64,000 bases of DNA from Micromonospora sp. C95 (GCF_018070465.1 NZ_JAGPXT010000002.1:310001-374000); one strand, 5' to 3'; counted from the first letter of the stretch, positions 34,794 through 43,934 are shown. The notes: generated by a model from the sequence alone, not told the origin. A program made the numbers and translations.

Positions 34794-35861
34794 TCACGTC
34801 GACCGCATGGCGCGCACGGCCTCCTTGGCGAACAGGCACGCCGCCCGATGGTCGGGGTCGACCTCGGCCAGCACCGGATCGGTCTCGGCGCACTCCGGAC
34901 GCGCCTGCGGGCAGCGGGTGCGGAATCGGCAGCCGCCCGGCGGATCGACCGGGCTGGGGATGTCACCGCTGAGGATGATCCGGCGGCGTTCCCGCTCGAC
35001 CTGCGGGTCGGCCACCGGCACCGCGGACAGCAGCGCGGCAGTGTACGGGTGGGCCGGGTCGCGCCAGATCTGTGCGGGCGTGCCGCTCTCCACGATCCGC
35101 CCCAGGTACATCACCGCCATCCGGTCGCTCATGTGCTCCACGGCGGCCAGGTCGTGGGCGATGAACAGGTAGGTCAGCCCCAGGTCCCGTTGCAGCCGGC
35201 GGAGCAGGTTCATGATCTGTGCCTGCACGCTCAGGTCGAGCGACGCGATCGGCTCGTCCAGCACGATCAGGTCCGGCTCGCCGGCCAGGGCACGGGCGAT
35301 GCCGACCCGCTGCCGTTGCCCGCCGGAGAGTTCGTGGGGATGCCGGTCGGCCAGCTCGCCGCGCAACCCCACCATGTCCAGCAGCTCGCCGACCCGGCGG
35401 CGACGGGCGGCACCGCCGTCGGTGAGCCGGTGCACGATCAACGGCTCGGCGATGCTCGCCCCGATGGTGAGCCGGGGATCGAGGGACGCCTGCGGGTCCT
35501 GGAACACCATGGCCACCCGACGACGCAGCGCCCGCAGCCGTCGCCGGGACCAGCGGGTGACGTCCTCGCCGCCCACCCGCACCGTGCCGGAGGTGGGATC
35601 CACCAGCCGCAACAGGGCCAGCCCGGTGGTGGACTTGCCGCTGCCGGACTCGCCGACCAGCCCCAGCGTCTCCCCCCGCCGGACCCGCAGCGACACCCCG
35701 TCGACGGCCCGCACCAGACCGGCCGGCGTCGGGAACCACACCGCAAGGTCGTCGAGTTCGGCCACCACCTCGCCCGGTTCCCGCTGCTTCGGCACCCCGC
35801 CGTGCGCCGTGCCATCGGCCGGCACGGCCGTGCCGAGATCCGCTCGCTGCCGCTCGCTCAC
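34794..35861 (-). CDS. Peptide ABC transporter ATP-binding protein (OppF/DppF type)
   Basis: ATPase of 355 aa with Walker A GESGSGKST, signature LSGGQRQRVGIARAL and Walker B LIVLDEPIASLD. The C-terminal oligopeptide-transporter extension has the Cys motif GCRFRTRCPQARPECAE (iron-sulfur or structural Cys cluster known in OppD/F). The GTG start overlaps the upstream ATPase stop (GTGA). It is the last gene of a five-gene operon. Confidence 0.94.
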   Translation of the reverse strand: MSERQRADLGTAVPADGTAHGGVPKQREPGEVVAELDDLAVWFPTPAGLVRAVDGVSLRVRRGETLGLVGESGSGKSTTGLALLRLVDPTSGTVRVGGEDVTRWSRRRLRALRRRVAMVFQDPQASLDPRLTIGASIAEPLIVHRLTDGGAARRRRVGELLDMVGLRGELADRHPHELSGGQRQRVGIARALAGEPDLIVLDEPIASLDLSVQAQIMNLLRRLQRDLGLTYLFIAHDLAAVEHMSDRMAVMYLGRIVESGTPAQIWRDPAHPYTAALLSAVPVADPQVERERRRIILSGDIPSPVDPPGGCRFRTRCPQARPECAETDPVLAEVDPDHRAACLFAKEAVRAMRST

Positions 35862-36841
35862 TGGCGCTCCCCGTCGCTCGGCTGCGGATAGAACGTGCGG
35901 ACCTGGTGCCCGGCCGAGACCGGCACCAGCGGCGGCAGCTCATGCTCGCAGCGGGCGTCACCCCGCACCGGGCAGCGGGGCCAGAACGCGCAGCCCGCCG
36001 GCAGATCCAACGGGCTGGGCGGCGCACCGGCGATGGTGACCAGTTCCGCGCCGCCGGCCGCCGGGTCCGGACGGGCGGCCAGCAGAGCCCCGGTGTACGG
36101 GTGCGACGGCGTGGCGAAGACGGCGTCGACCGGCCCCTGTTCGAGGATCCGGCCGGCGTACATGACCGCCACGGTGTCGGCGATGCCGGCCACCACGCCC
36201 AGGTCGTGCGTGATCCAGACGACCGCGGTGCCGAGTCGCCGTTGCAGGTCGGCGACCAGCTCGACGATCTGGGCCTGGGTGGTGACGTCGAGGGCCGTGG
36301 TCGGTTCGTCGGCGATCAGCAGGTCCGGCTCGCAGGCCAACGCCATGGCGATCACCACCCGCTGCCGCATGCCGCCGGAGAACTGGTGCGGGTACGCGTC
36401 CACCCGCTGCCCCGCCGACGGGATGCCGACCAGCTCCAGCAGTTCGACGGCGCGGGACCGGGCGGCCCGCCGGGTCAACCCGAGGTGTTCCTCGGCGGCC
36501 TCGGTGACCTGCCGACCGACGGTGAGCACCGGGTTGAGCGAGGTCATCGGATCCTGGAAGACGAACCCGATGTGCCGCCCACGCAGCTGCCGGCGGCGAT
36601 CCTCGCCCAGCCCGGTCAGCTCCGTGCCGAGCAGGTGCACCCGCCCGGCCACCCGCGCGGTGCGGGGGGCCAGTCCGGTGGCGGCCAGCACGCTCATGCT
36701 CTTGCCGCTGCCGGACTCGCCGACCAGCGCCAGGGTCTCCCCCGGCCGCACCGCCCAGTCGACCCCGGCGACGGCGTGGGCCGGCCCACGCCGGGTGCCG
36801 ATGGTGACGGTGAGGTCCTCGACGGCCAGTACCGGCTTCAT
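35858..36841 (-). CDS. Peptide ABC transporter ATP-binding protein (OppD/DppD type)
   Basis: ATPase of 327 aa: Walker A GESGSGKSMSV, signature FSGGMRQRVVIAMAL, Walker B LLIADEPTTALD. The C-terminal GCAFWPRCPVRGDARCE is the Cys-containing extension of the oligopeptide group. The start overlaps the permease stop as ATGA. It forms the ATPase pair with the gene directly downstream. Nickel or other small-ligand specificity cannot be excluded. Confidence 0.94.
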   Translation of the reverse strand: MKPVLAVEDLTVTIGTRRGPAHAVAGVDWAVRPGETLALVGESGSGKSMSVLAATGLAPRTARVAGRVHLLGTELTGLGEDRRRQLRGRHIGFVFQDPMTSLNPVLTVGRQVTEAAEEHLGLTRRAARSRAVELLELVGIPSAGQRVDAYPHQFSGGMRQRVVIAMALACEPDLLIADEPTTALDVTTQAQIVELVADLQRRLGTAVVWITHDLGVVAGIADTVAVMYAGRILEQGPVDAVFATPSHPYTGALLAARPDPAAGGAELVTIAGAPPSPLDLPAGCAFWPRCPVRGDARCEHELPPLVPVSAGHQVRTFYPQPSDGERQ

Positions 36842-37728
36842 GCGGTGCTCCTCCTGGCTTCGCTGACGGTGAGCTGGCGGGGATCCAGCACGTCCCGCAG
36901 CGCGTCACCGACCAGGTTGAAGGCCAGGACGGTGAGGAAGATCGCCGCACCGGGGAAGAAGCCCAGCCACCAGGCGTCGGTGACGAACCCGCGCCCGTCG
37001 AACAGCATCCGACCCCAGGCCGGATCCGGTGGCTGGACGCCGAGGCCGAGGAAGGACAGCGCCGCCTCGGAGAGAATCGCGAAGGCCAGGGAGAGCGACG
37101 TCTGCACGATCAGTGGTGCCGCGATGTTCGGCAACACGTGCCGGCGCATGATCCGCAAATCCGACGCGCCGACCGAGACCGCGGCCCGGACGAAGACCTG
37201 TTCCCGCACCGAGAGCACGCCGGCCCGGGTGACCCGGGCGAAGATCGGCGTGTAGACCACCCCGATCGCCACCATCGCGGTACTCAGTCCCGGACCGAGT
37301 ACCGCCACGATCGCCACCGCCAGCAGCAGCACCGGGAACGCGAACAACACGTCCATGCAGCGCATCAGCACGTTGTCGAGCCAGCCACGGTAGTAGCCGG
37401 CGAACAACCCGAGGGTCACCCCCACCACCAGCGCGATGCCGACGCTGACCAGGCCGACCTGCAACGACACCCGGGCGGCAACCATGACCCGGCTGAGCAC
37501 GTCGCGGCCCAGCTCGTCGGTGCCGAACGGGTGTGCCCAGCTCGGCGGCTGGAGCATCTGGTCGACGTTCACCTCGTTGATGCCCGACGGCGCCAGCCAG
37601 GAGCCGCCCACACCGACGACGACCAGCACCGCCAGCACCAGGCTGCCGGTCAGGGCCAGCGGATCACGCCGCAGCGCGGCGAGCGCCCGGCGCAGCTGTC
37701 CCTCGCGGTTGATCGTCCGCTCGCTCAT
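36838..37728 (-). CDS. Peptide ABC transporter permease (OppC/DppC type)
   Basis: Inner-membrane permease of 296 aa: an N-terminal OppC helix (LTGSLVLAVLVVVGVGGS), the periplasmic segment HPFGTDELGRDVLSRVM which is the OppC hallmark, and four to five further helices with the docking loop VFVRAAVSVGASDLRIMRRHVLPN in overlapping form. It overlaps the OppB-type gene as ATGA and pairs with it. Confidence 0.94.
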   Translation of the reverse strand: MSERTINREGQLRRALAALRRDPLALTGSLVLAVLVVVGVGGSWLAPSGINEVNVDQMLQPPSWAHPFGTDELGRDVLSRVMVAARVSLQVGLVSVGIALVVGVTLGLFAGYYRGWLDNVLMRCMDVLFAFPVLLLAVAIVAVLGPGLSTAMVAIGVVYTPIFARVTRAGVLSVREQVFVRAAVSVGASDLRIMRRHVLPNIAAPLIVQTSLSLAFAILSEAALSFLGLGVQPPDPAWGRMLFDGRGFVTDAWWLGFFPGAAIFLTVLAFNLVGDALRDVLDPRQLTVSEARRSTA

Positions 37729-38669
37729 TTGACCGTGATCCTCGGGTCGAGCCGGGCATAGAGGATGTCGACCAGCAGGTTGACCAGGAGGAACAGCGCT
37801 GCCACCAGCAACACCGCCCCTTGCAGCACCGGATAGTCGCGGGCCGCGACGGCGTCGTAGGTGAGCCGTCCGATGCCGGGCCAGGCGAACAGCACCTCGA
37901 TCACGATCACCCCGCCGAGCAGGCTGGCCAACTGCACCGCCACCACGGTCACCACCGGGATGAGGGCGTTACGCAGCACATGCCGCAACACCACCACCCG
38001 GGTACGCAGTCCCTTCGCCTCGGCGGTGCGCACGTAGTCCTCGGAGAGCACCTCAAGCATCGACGAGCGGATGAACCGGGTGAGGATCGAGGCGGTGACC
38101 AGGCCGACCGTGGCGGCGGGCAGCGCCACGTGGGACGCCCACCGCCCCGGGTCCTCGGTGAGCGCGACGTACCCCGACGGCGGCAGCCAACCGAGCACCC
38201 CGGAGAAGAGCAGGATGCCCATGATGCCCATCCAGAAATCCGGCACCGAGACACCGAACTGGCTGAACACCCGGGCCGCGTGGTCGACGAGCGAGCCGCT
38301 GCGGATCGCCGAGACGATCCCCAGTGGAAAGGCGATCGCCATCGCGAACACCACCGCGGTGACTGCCAGCGACAGGGTCGCCGGCAGCCGCTCCAGCACG
38401 ATCGCGGTGACCGGCCGTCCACTGCGGAAGCTGACCCCGAGGTCGCCGGTCAGCGCCCGCCGCAGGTAGTCGAAGTACTGCGCCACAAGTGGCTGGTCCA
38501 ACCCGGCTCGGGCCCGCAGCGCCTCGTACGTCTGCGGGTCGAAGCGGGTGCCGAGGGCGACCCGGACCGGGTCACCCGGCACCAGTTGGAGCAGCAGGAA
38601 CACCACGAGGGTCACGCCGAGCAGCACGACTGCCGACTGCAACAGCCGACGGATGACGAAGCGGGCCAC
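37725..38669 (-). CDS. Peptide ABC transporter permease (OppB/DppB type)
   Basis: Inner-membrane permease of 314 aa opening with the OppB signature FVIRRLLQSAVVLLGVTLVVF in overlapping form and PGDPVRVALG. The docking loop is YVRTAEAKGLRTRVVVLRHVLRN in parts. The start is GTG at 38669 with GGGGGA upstream. It lies 18 bases behind the binding-protein gene, in the same operon. Confidence 0.94.
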   Translation of the reverse strand: MARFVIRRLLQSAVVLLGVTLVVFLLLQLVPGDPVRVALGTRFDPQTYEALRARAGLDQPLVAQYFDYLRRALTGDLGVSFRSGRPVTAIVLERLPATLSLAVTAVVFAMAIAFPLGIVSAIRSGSLVDHAARVFSQFGVSVPDFWMGIMGILLFSGVLGWLPPSGYVALTEDPGRWASHVALPAATVGLVTASILTRFIRSSMLEVLSEDYVRTAEAKGLRTRVVVLRHVLRNALIPVVTVVAVQLASLLGGVIVIEVLFAWPGIGRLTYDAVAARDYPVLQGAVLLVAALFLLVNLLVDILYARLDPRITVK

Positions 38670-38687
38670 CTGAGGTCCCCCGCCGGG

Positions 38688-40223
38688 TCACCGGGCGAGG
38701 GCCACGTCACGGAACCGGATCGCCCGGTCCGTGCGTACCTCGTAGCCGCTGACCTGCTTCGACCAGCCCTGGGCCACGTCGGGGTTGTAGAGGTAGATGT
38801 AGCTGGCGTCGTCCACGATCTGCTTGGCCACCTGCTCGTACTGCTGCTTGCGGGCGGCCTGGTCGGTCTCCGTCCGGGCCTGGTCGAGCAGCCGGTCCAC
38901 GTTCGGGTTGGCGTACTCGTGGAAGTTGAACGTGCCGTCGCTGTGGTGCTGGGCGTAGTAGAACTCGTCGGGGTCGATGTTGCCCAGCCAGCCGAGCATG
39001 AACGAGTCGAAGTTGCCGGCGCCCTGCTCGTCGAGCCACTGCGCGAAGTCCAGCGTACGGATCTCGACGGTGATCCCGACGGCCTCCAACTGTGAGGCGA
39101 TGACCTGGGCTGCGGTGACCGTCTCCGGGTACTCGCTGGTGACCATGAGATCCATGCTCAGGCCGCTCACCCCGGCCTGGTCGAGCAGTTGCTTGGCCTG
39201 GTTCACGTCGTGCGTGTACGGCGCGTACTCGTAGTAGAAGGCACTGTTCTGCGGGATCGCCGTCTGGTTGACCGTGGCCAGCCCGAACTTGGCGGCCTTG
39301 GTGATCGCCTCGCGGTCCAGCGCGAAGGCGATGGCCCGGCGGACGTTGACGTCGTCGTACGGCTTGCGCGCCTGGTTGAGGGCGAGGTACCAGTAGTCGG
39401 TCGAGGGCACCGACTGCACCGTCGGGTCGTCCCCGTCGAGCAGCGCCGGCACCTGCTGGGGTGGCAGGTTGTCGGTCCAGTGCACCTCACCGGCGCGCAG
39501 GTTCTGCAGGGCGACGGTGGGGTCGCTGACGAAGGTGAACCGGACGCCGTCCAGCTTGGGCTTCTCGCCCCAGTAGTTGTCGTTGCGGACCAGCCGGATG
39601 CTGTCGCCGGAGCTGTAGTTCTCCACGGCGAACGGGCCACTGCCGACCGGCTTGGTGGTGATCTCGCCGGACTCCACGTTGGACTTCTGGACGATCGCCA
39701 CCCCCTTGAAGCCACCGAGGTTGGCCAGCAGGTTCGGCGTCGGCGCGTTGAGGGTCACCACGACGGTCTTCGGGTCGGTGGCCTCGATCGACTTCACGGT
39801 GCCGAACTTGTACGCGTTGTTCAGCTTCTCGTCGATGATCCGGTTGTAGGAGTAGACGACGTCCTCGGCGGTCAGCGGCGAGCCGTCGGAGAACTTGACG
39901 CCCTCGCGGAGGGTGAACGTCCAGGTCAGCTGATCCTCGCTGGTGGTCCACTCGGTGGCCAGGGAAGGCTTCATCTCCAGGTTGGCGTCCGGCTCGACGA
40001 GCGTGTCGAAGACGTTCTCCAGCACCTGGAAGCTGTAGTAGGCGGAGGTCTTGTGCGGATCGAGCTGGTCGGGCTCGCCGCCGATCGCGGCGTTGAGCAC
40101 GCCGCCGGCACCCGCCGTGTCGTTGCCGTCGACGTCGACGCCCTCGCCCCCACTGCATCCCGCCACGGCGGCGAGCATCAGGGCGATCGTCGCGCCGGCC
40201 AACCTGAATCTGGTCCTGGACAT
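38688..40223 (-). CDS. Peptide ABC transporter substrate-binding lipoprotein (SBP family 5)
   Basis: Extracellular lipoprotein of 511 aa with lipobox AAVAGC near residue 22 and an acidic linker. Family 5 motifs: GGEPDQLDPHKTSAYYSFQV, TWTFTLREGVKFSDGSPLTA and WYLALNQARKPYDDVNVRRAI. Peptides are the usual ligands; some members bind nickel or sugars. The ATG has AGGGGGAGGACC upstream. It is the first gene of the operon, under the promoter at 40268-40296. Confidence 0.93.
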   Translation of the reverse strand: MSRTRFRLAGATIALMLAAVAGCSGGEGVDVDGNDTAGAGGVLNAAIGGEPDQLDPHKTSAYYSFQVLENVFDTLVEPDANLEMKPSLATEWTTSEDQLTWTFTLREGVKFSDGSPLTAEDVVYSYNRIIDEKLNNAYKFGTVKSIEATDPKTVVVTLNAPTPNLLANLGGFKGVAIVQKSNVESGEITTKPVGSGPFAVENYSSGDSIRLVRNDNYWGEKPKLDGVRFTFVSDPTVALQNLRAGEVHWTDNLPPQQVPALLDGDDPTVQSVPSTDYWYLALNQARKPYDDVNVRRAIAFALDREAITKAAKFGLATVNQTAIPQNSAFYYEYAPYTHDVNQAKQLLDQAGVSGLSMDLMVTSEYPETVTAAQVIASQLEAVGITVEIRTLDFAQWLDEQGAGNFDSFMLGWLGNIDPDEFYYAQHHSDGTFNFHEYANPNVDRLLDQARTETDQAARKQQYEQVAKQIVDDASYIYLYNPDVAQGWSKQVSGYEVRTDRAIRFRDVALAR

Positions 40224-40267
40224 GGTCCTCCCCCTGGATTCTTCCGCGGCAGTCGAAAGATCTTGCG

Positions 40268-40296
40268 AGTCTGGTCCCCTGACCGATCGATGTCAA
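40268..40296 (-). promoter_or_regulatory. Candidate promoter of the peptide importer operon
   Basis: On the minus strand TTGACA (40291-40296), a 17-base spacer and CAGACT (40268-40273), about 45 bases before the binding-protein ATG. The -35 is perfect and the -10 weak. The A/T-rich stretch just upstream (around 40297-40314) is exceptional in this G+C-rich region. Confidence 0.5.
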
Positions 40297-40422
40297 CACA
40301 AAACGTGGCAAAATGCCCTGGTAGCCGCCTCCCTGTTCGCCCACGCTAACCGCTGAACCGCCGGTCGGCAGGGCTCGGACCGGCGGGCGGACAGGTTCGC
40401 CGTCAAGCTGTGACCCAGGCGG

Positions 40423-40884
40423 TCAGAGGCAGCACCAGCAGTAGAGGTGGTGACCGGCGGCCTGGGCACGGCGGGCCAGGGCGCTGATCTCCTCGATCAC
40501 CGGCAGCAGTTCACCGGGCGGCAGCGGCTCACCCCAGGCCAGCTCCTCGATCCGCCCCCATCGCGCCGACAGCTCGGGCGACTGGGCGGCGGTGATCGAG
40601 GCCAGGGTGTCCCTGGTGGCGTCGTCGAGGACGATCAACCATGGCCCTTCGTCGCCACCGCTCCAGATCAGCCGCTGTTCGATCAGGTCAGTGGACCAGG
40701 CCACCCCGCGCACGAAGCCGATCAGCTTGCCGAGGGTCACCGCCGGCTCGATGCCCTTGAGGTCGATCGCGTCCACCCCGGGGCGGCCCCCGGACACGGC
40801 GACCGGACCGCCGTCGAGCTCCGCCATCAACCCGATCGCGGCGGCGTCGTCCGCCGCCCGGAAGTAGTCGTAGAGAACACCCAT
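40423..40884 (-). CDS. Conserved hypothetical protein (DUF1877-like appearance)
   Basis: A 153-aa soluble acidic protein I do not firmly recognise. It opens with MGVLYDYFRAADDAAAIGLM, a style seen in small actinobacterial proteins of unknown function, has a mixed alpha/beta pattern, and ends with the striking Cys-rich tail HHLYCWCCL. No signal peptide or membrane helix. It is followed 38 bases upstream on the same strand by the M23 peptidase gene, but the orders suggest separate units. Function unknown. Confidence 0.65.
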   Translation of the reverse strand: MGVLYDYFRAADDAAAIGLMAELDGGPVAVSGGRPGVDAIDLKGIEPAVTLGKLIGFVRGVAWSTDLIEQRLIWSGGDEGPWLIVLDDATRDTLASITAAQSPELSARWGRIEELAWGEPLPPGELLPVIEEISALARRAQAAGHHLYCWCCL

Positions 40885-40921
40885 GGCCGTAGCCCATCAG
40901 GTGGGTACGACAGCACCCGCG

Positions 40922-41554
40922 CTACGGACAGTTGTTGCTGGTCAGTCGCAGCGTGTACTCGGCGTCGTCCTGGGTGATGCCCGACGGGGCGCCGTCGAAG
41001 TAGGTCTCCACCTTCTGCCAGCCGCGCCGCTGCTCGTAGTGCAGGTGCGGCGCACCGGAGTTGCCGGTGCTGCCGATCCGGCCGATCTGCTGCCCCTGGA
41101 CGACCCGCTGGCCGGCCTGCACCAGCGGCGGCTCCAGCAGGTGCAGGTACTGGGTCTCCCACCGGCCGCCGTGGTCGATCTTCACCCAGTAGCCACCACC
41201 ACGACCCCGGGGACCGTCCGGATTGTCCTGGGTACGACCACCAAGCGAACCGTTGATCCCGGCCACGGTGACCGTGCCCTCGTACGAGGCGAGCACCGGT
41301 TGTCCCCACGGATCGCCGGAGAGCGGGAAGAAGTCCACGTCGTAGTCGCCGTGCCCCGGGTAGGTGCCGACCTGCCAGGTCTCCCCGCAGGCGACCGGCA
41401 TCTGGAACAGCGGGCGGGGCCCCGGCGGACGCAGCACGATCACGGCCGCCACGGCCAGTGCGATCACGATACCGAGGCTGAACAGCAGCCCGAACCGGGT
41501 CCGGCGGGTGCGGCGGTGGGAACGGGGGTGGCCGGTCGTCACGGCCCAGAGCAT
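40922..41554 (-). CDS. Membrane-anchored M23 (LytM-type) peptidase
   Basis: A 210-aa protein with a basic N-terminus (RSHRRTRRTRFG), one transmembrane helix (LLFSLGIVIALAVAAVIVL in part) and an extracellular LytM domain. The zinc ligands are in YPGHGDYDVDFFP (HxxxD) and HLHYEQ (HxH), so it should be an active endopeptidase acting on cell-wall cross-links. I take the ATG at 41554, 32 bases past the stress-protein stop. A GTG at 41542 is an alternative, and readings beyond 41554 overlap the neighbour. Confidence 0.82.
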   Translation of the reverse strand: MLWAVTTGHPRSHRRTRRTRFGLLFSLGIVIALAVAAVIVLRPPGPRPLFQMPVACGETWQVGTYPGHGDYDVDFFPLSGDPWGQPVLASYEGTVTVAGINGSLGGRTQDNPDGPRGRGGGYWVKIDHGGRWETQYLHLLEPPLVQAGQRVVQGQQIGRIGSTGNSGAPHLHYEQRRGWQKVETYFDGAPSGITQDDAEYTLRLTSNNCP

Positions 41555-41585
41555 GTCAGAGACCGGCAACCCCCGTCGGTCGCCC

Positions 41586-42050
41586 TCAGGCCGGCACCGC
41601 CGGCACGGCGGAACCACTCGGCGCCGGCACCGGCACCGGGATCACCACCACCGGGCAGGTCGCCTTGCGTACGCACTCCTCGCTGACCGAGCCGAGCACG
41701 GTGTGCCGCAGCCGGCCGTGCCCGTGACTGCCCAGCACCAGCAGGTCGGCGCCGCGGGCCGCGGCGGTGAGCACGTCGGCCGGCCGACCCTCGACGACCT
41801 CGGCCGACACCGGCGCCGCCGACGTGCCCCGGGTGACCTCGCCGATCTCCCGCGCCAGCAGGGCGGTGGCCCGTTCCTCCTCCTCGATCGGGTTCGGCGC
41901 GACCATGGCACCACCGTCCAGGCCGTCCCACCGCCAGGCGGTCACCGCCTGCACGGTGCCCTTGCGCTCGGCCGCCTCACCTACCGCCCACCGCAGGGCA
42001 CGCCGCCCACCGTCCGAACCATCGACGCCCACGACAATCAGATACGTCAT
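41586..42050 (-). CDS. Universal stress protein (UspA family)
   Basis: A 154-aa single-domain USP with an N-terminal VVGVDGSDGGRRALRWAV and the ATP-binding loop GSHGHGRLRHTVLGSVSE followed by CPVVVIP. The nucleotide-binding GxxG(9x)G(S/T) pattern is intact. The ATG at 42050 has GAGAGGTGAG upstream. It is divergent from the FAH-family gene. A C-terminal Ala/Pro/Val tail follows the fold. Confidence 0.92.
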   Translation of the reverse strand: MTYLIVVGVDGSDGGRRALRWAVGEAAERKGTVQAVTAWRWDGLDGGAMVAPNPIEEEERATALLAREIGEVTRGTSAAPVSAEVVEGRPADVLTAAARGADLLVLGSHGHGRLRHTVLGSVSEECVRKATCPVVVIPVPVPAPSGSAVPAVPA

Positions 42051-42212
42051 CGTTCTCACCTCTCTCCGTCCTGCTTCCAGTGCAGCGCCCGGGCGTGGCG
42101 CGGACCAGCGGCCGGAGTCCCCTGCGGACGGGTCGGACGGCCCTGGGCCGGGCAGGACCTGCGACCCGGTCGAGCTGCCGACCCCGAGGAAGATCGCGGT
42201 CGATCATGGGCC

Positions 42213-42250
42213 TTGTGAGGCGTCACGATCACCTGGTAGACATCACATGT
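42213..42250 (+). promoter_or_regulatory. Promoter of the FAH/SDR operon with fucose-type operator
   Basis: TTGTGA (42213-42218), 18 bases, TAGACA (42237-42242). Over the -10 and start region lies the palindrome AGACATCACATGTCT (42238-42252). Its core ACATCACATGT (42240-42250) differs at one base from ACRTC-N-GAYGT, and AGACATCA is shared with the operator at the fucose importer promoter. The GTG start of the FAH gene follows 39 bases later. Confidence 0.55.
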
Positions 42251-42288
42251 CTTGCGGCTCGTTCGCGCCGCGGTATCTGGGGGTGACG

Positions 42289-43137
42289 GTGAAGCTGCTG
42301 CGAGTGGGCCCGCCGGGGCGGGAGACCCCGGCGCTGCTCGACAACGCCGGCCAACTGCGTGACCTCAGCGGCGTGACCGACGACCTGGACCCCGCCTTCC
42401 TGGGCACCGACGGCCTGGCCCGCCTGGCCGGCATCGCCCCGCACGACCTGTCTCCGATGGACCCCACCGACCTGCGGATCGGTCCCCCGCTGCGCCCCGG
42501 CAAGATCGTCTGCATCGGGCTGAACTACCGCGACCACGCCGCCGAGACCGGGGCGGCCCTACCCACCGAGCCGGTGGTCTTCCTCAAGGCGGCGGACACG
42601 GTGGTCGGTCCCGACGACCCGGTGCTGGTGCCCCGCGGCAGCACCAGGACGGACTGGGAGGTCGAACTCGCCGTCGTCATCGGCCGCAAGGCGCGCTACC
42701 TGCCGTCGGCCGAGGCGGCGATGGGCTGCGTCGCCGGGTACACCATCACGCACGACGTCTCGGAACGGGAGTTCCAGCTCGACCGGGGCGGCCAGTGGGA
42801 CAAGGGCAAGTCCTGCGAGACGTTCAACCCGCTCGGCCCGTGGCTGGTGACCGCCGACGAGGTCCCCGATCCGCAGGACCTGCGGCTCCGGCTCTGGGTC
42901 AACGGCACCCTGCGGCAGGACGGCACGACGAAGGACATGGTCTTCCCGGTGGCCGAGATCGTCCGCTACCTGAGCCAGTTCATGGTGCTCTACCCCGGCG
43001 ATGTGATCAACACCGGCACCCCGGCCGGCGTCGCCCTCGGGCAGCCGGAGCCCAAGCCGTACCTGGTCGCCGGGGATGTGGTCGAGTTGGAGATCGACGG
43101 CCTGGGCCGGCAACGTCAGACCCTGGCTCCGGCGTGA
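42289..43137 (+). CDS. FAH-family hydrolase, probable 2,4-diketo-3-deoxy-L-fuconate hydrolase
   Basis: Fumarylacetoacetase-family enzyme of 282 aa. The N-terminal module VKLLRVGPPGRETPALLD is followed by the catalytic domain: KIVCIGLNYRDHAAE (active-site His), TDWEVELAVVIG (metal-binding Glu), and GDVINTGTPAGVALGQ. Close relatives split 2,4-diketo-3-deoxy sugar acids into pyruvate and lactate. With the SDR behind it and the fucose-type operator in front, L-fucose breakdown is the most economical role. Ureidoglycolate or other acylpyruvates remain possible. I use the GTG at 42289 (GGGGGTGAC upstream); an ATG at 42247 lies inside the operator. Confidence 0.82.
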   Translation: MKLLRVGPPGRETPALLDNAGQLRDLSGVTDDLDPAFLGTDGLARLAGIAPHDLSPMDPTDLRIGPPLRPGKIVCIGLNYRDHAAETGAALPTEPVVFLKAADTVVGPDDPVLVPRGSTRTDWEVELAVVIGRKARYLPSAEAAMGCVAGYTITHDVSEREFQLDRGGQWDKGKSCETFNPLGPWLVTADEVPDPQDLRLRLWVNGTLRQDGTTKDMVFPVAEIVRYLSQFMVLYPGDVINTGTPAGVALGQPEPKPYLVAGDVVELEIDGLGRQRQTLAPA

Positions 43138-43934
43138 CCGACGACGGGCCGGGATCGGCCGGCAGATCCGCCGGCCCGGGCGAGTTCGCCGGGTTGGCGG
43201 CGGTGGTCACCGGCGGCGCCTCCGGCATCGGCCTGGCCACGGCCACCCTGCTCGCCGAGCGTGGTGCCCGGGTGGCCTGCCTGGATCTGAACCCGCAGCA
43301 GGTACCCGAGCCGTTGCTCGGCCTGGCCGCCGACGTGACCGACGACGCCTCGGTACGGGCCGCGATCGCCGCCGCCCATGCCGCCCTCGGCGGCCTCGAC
43401 ATCCTGGTCAACAACGCTGCCGTCGGTGCGGTCGGCACCATCGAGGCCGACACCGACGAGCAATGGCACCGGGTGCTCGACGTCAACGTGGTCGGCATCG
43501 TCCGGGTGACCCGGGCCGCGCTGCCGCACCTGCGCGCCTCCGCGCACGCCGCGATCGTCAACATCGGCTCCATCGCCGCCTGGCTCGGGCTGCCGCAGCG
43601 GGCCCTCTACAGTGCCAGCAAGGGCGCGGTGCAGGCGCTCACCCTGGCGATGGCCGCCGACCACGTGACCGACGGCATCCGGGTGAACTGCGTCAACCCG
43701 GGCACCGCGGACACCCCGTGGGTACGGCGGCTGCTCGAAGCCGCCGACGACCCGGCGGCGGAACTGGCTGCGTTGCGGGCCCGGCAGCCCACCGGTCGCC
43801 TCACCACCCCGCAGGAGGTCGCCGCCGCCGTCGCGTATCTGGCCAGTCCGCTGTCCGGATCGACCACCGGCAGCGTGCTGGCCGTCGACGGCGGCATGCA
43901 CGGTCTGCGCCTACCCACGCCACGGCCGGCATGA
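43134..43934 (+). CDS. SDR oxidoreductase, probable 2-keto-3-deoxy-L-fuconate dehydrogenase
   Basis: Classical short-chain dehydrogenase of 266 aa: cofactor loop TGGASGIG, Asp-rich end of beta2 (CLDLNPQQV, favouring NAD), NNAAVG, catalytic Ser in NIGSIAAW and YSASK. The C-terminal VLAVDGGMHG closes the Rossmann fold. Its GTG start overlaps the FAH gene stop (GTGA), so the two are translated together. With that partner it probably oxidises 2-keto-3-deoxy-L-fuconate to the 2,4-diketo acid. A linear N-terminal extension of about 16 Gly/Ser-rich residues precedes the fold. Confidence 0.85.
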   Translation: MTDDGPGSAGRSAGPGEFAGLAAVVTGGASGIGLATATLLAERGARVACLDLNPQQVPEPLLGLAADVTDDASVRAAIAAAHAALGGLDILVNNAAVGAVGTIEADTDEQWHRVLDVNVVGIVRVTRAALPHLRASAHAAIVNIGSIAAWLGLPQRALYSASKGAVQALTLAMAADHVTDGIRVNCVNPGTADTPWVRRLLEAADDPAAELAALRARQPTGRLTTPQEVAAAVAYLASPLSGSTTGSVLAVDGGMHGLRLPTPRPA

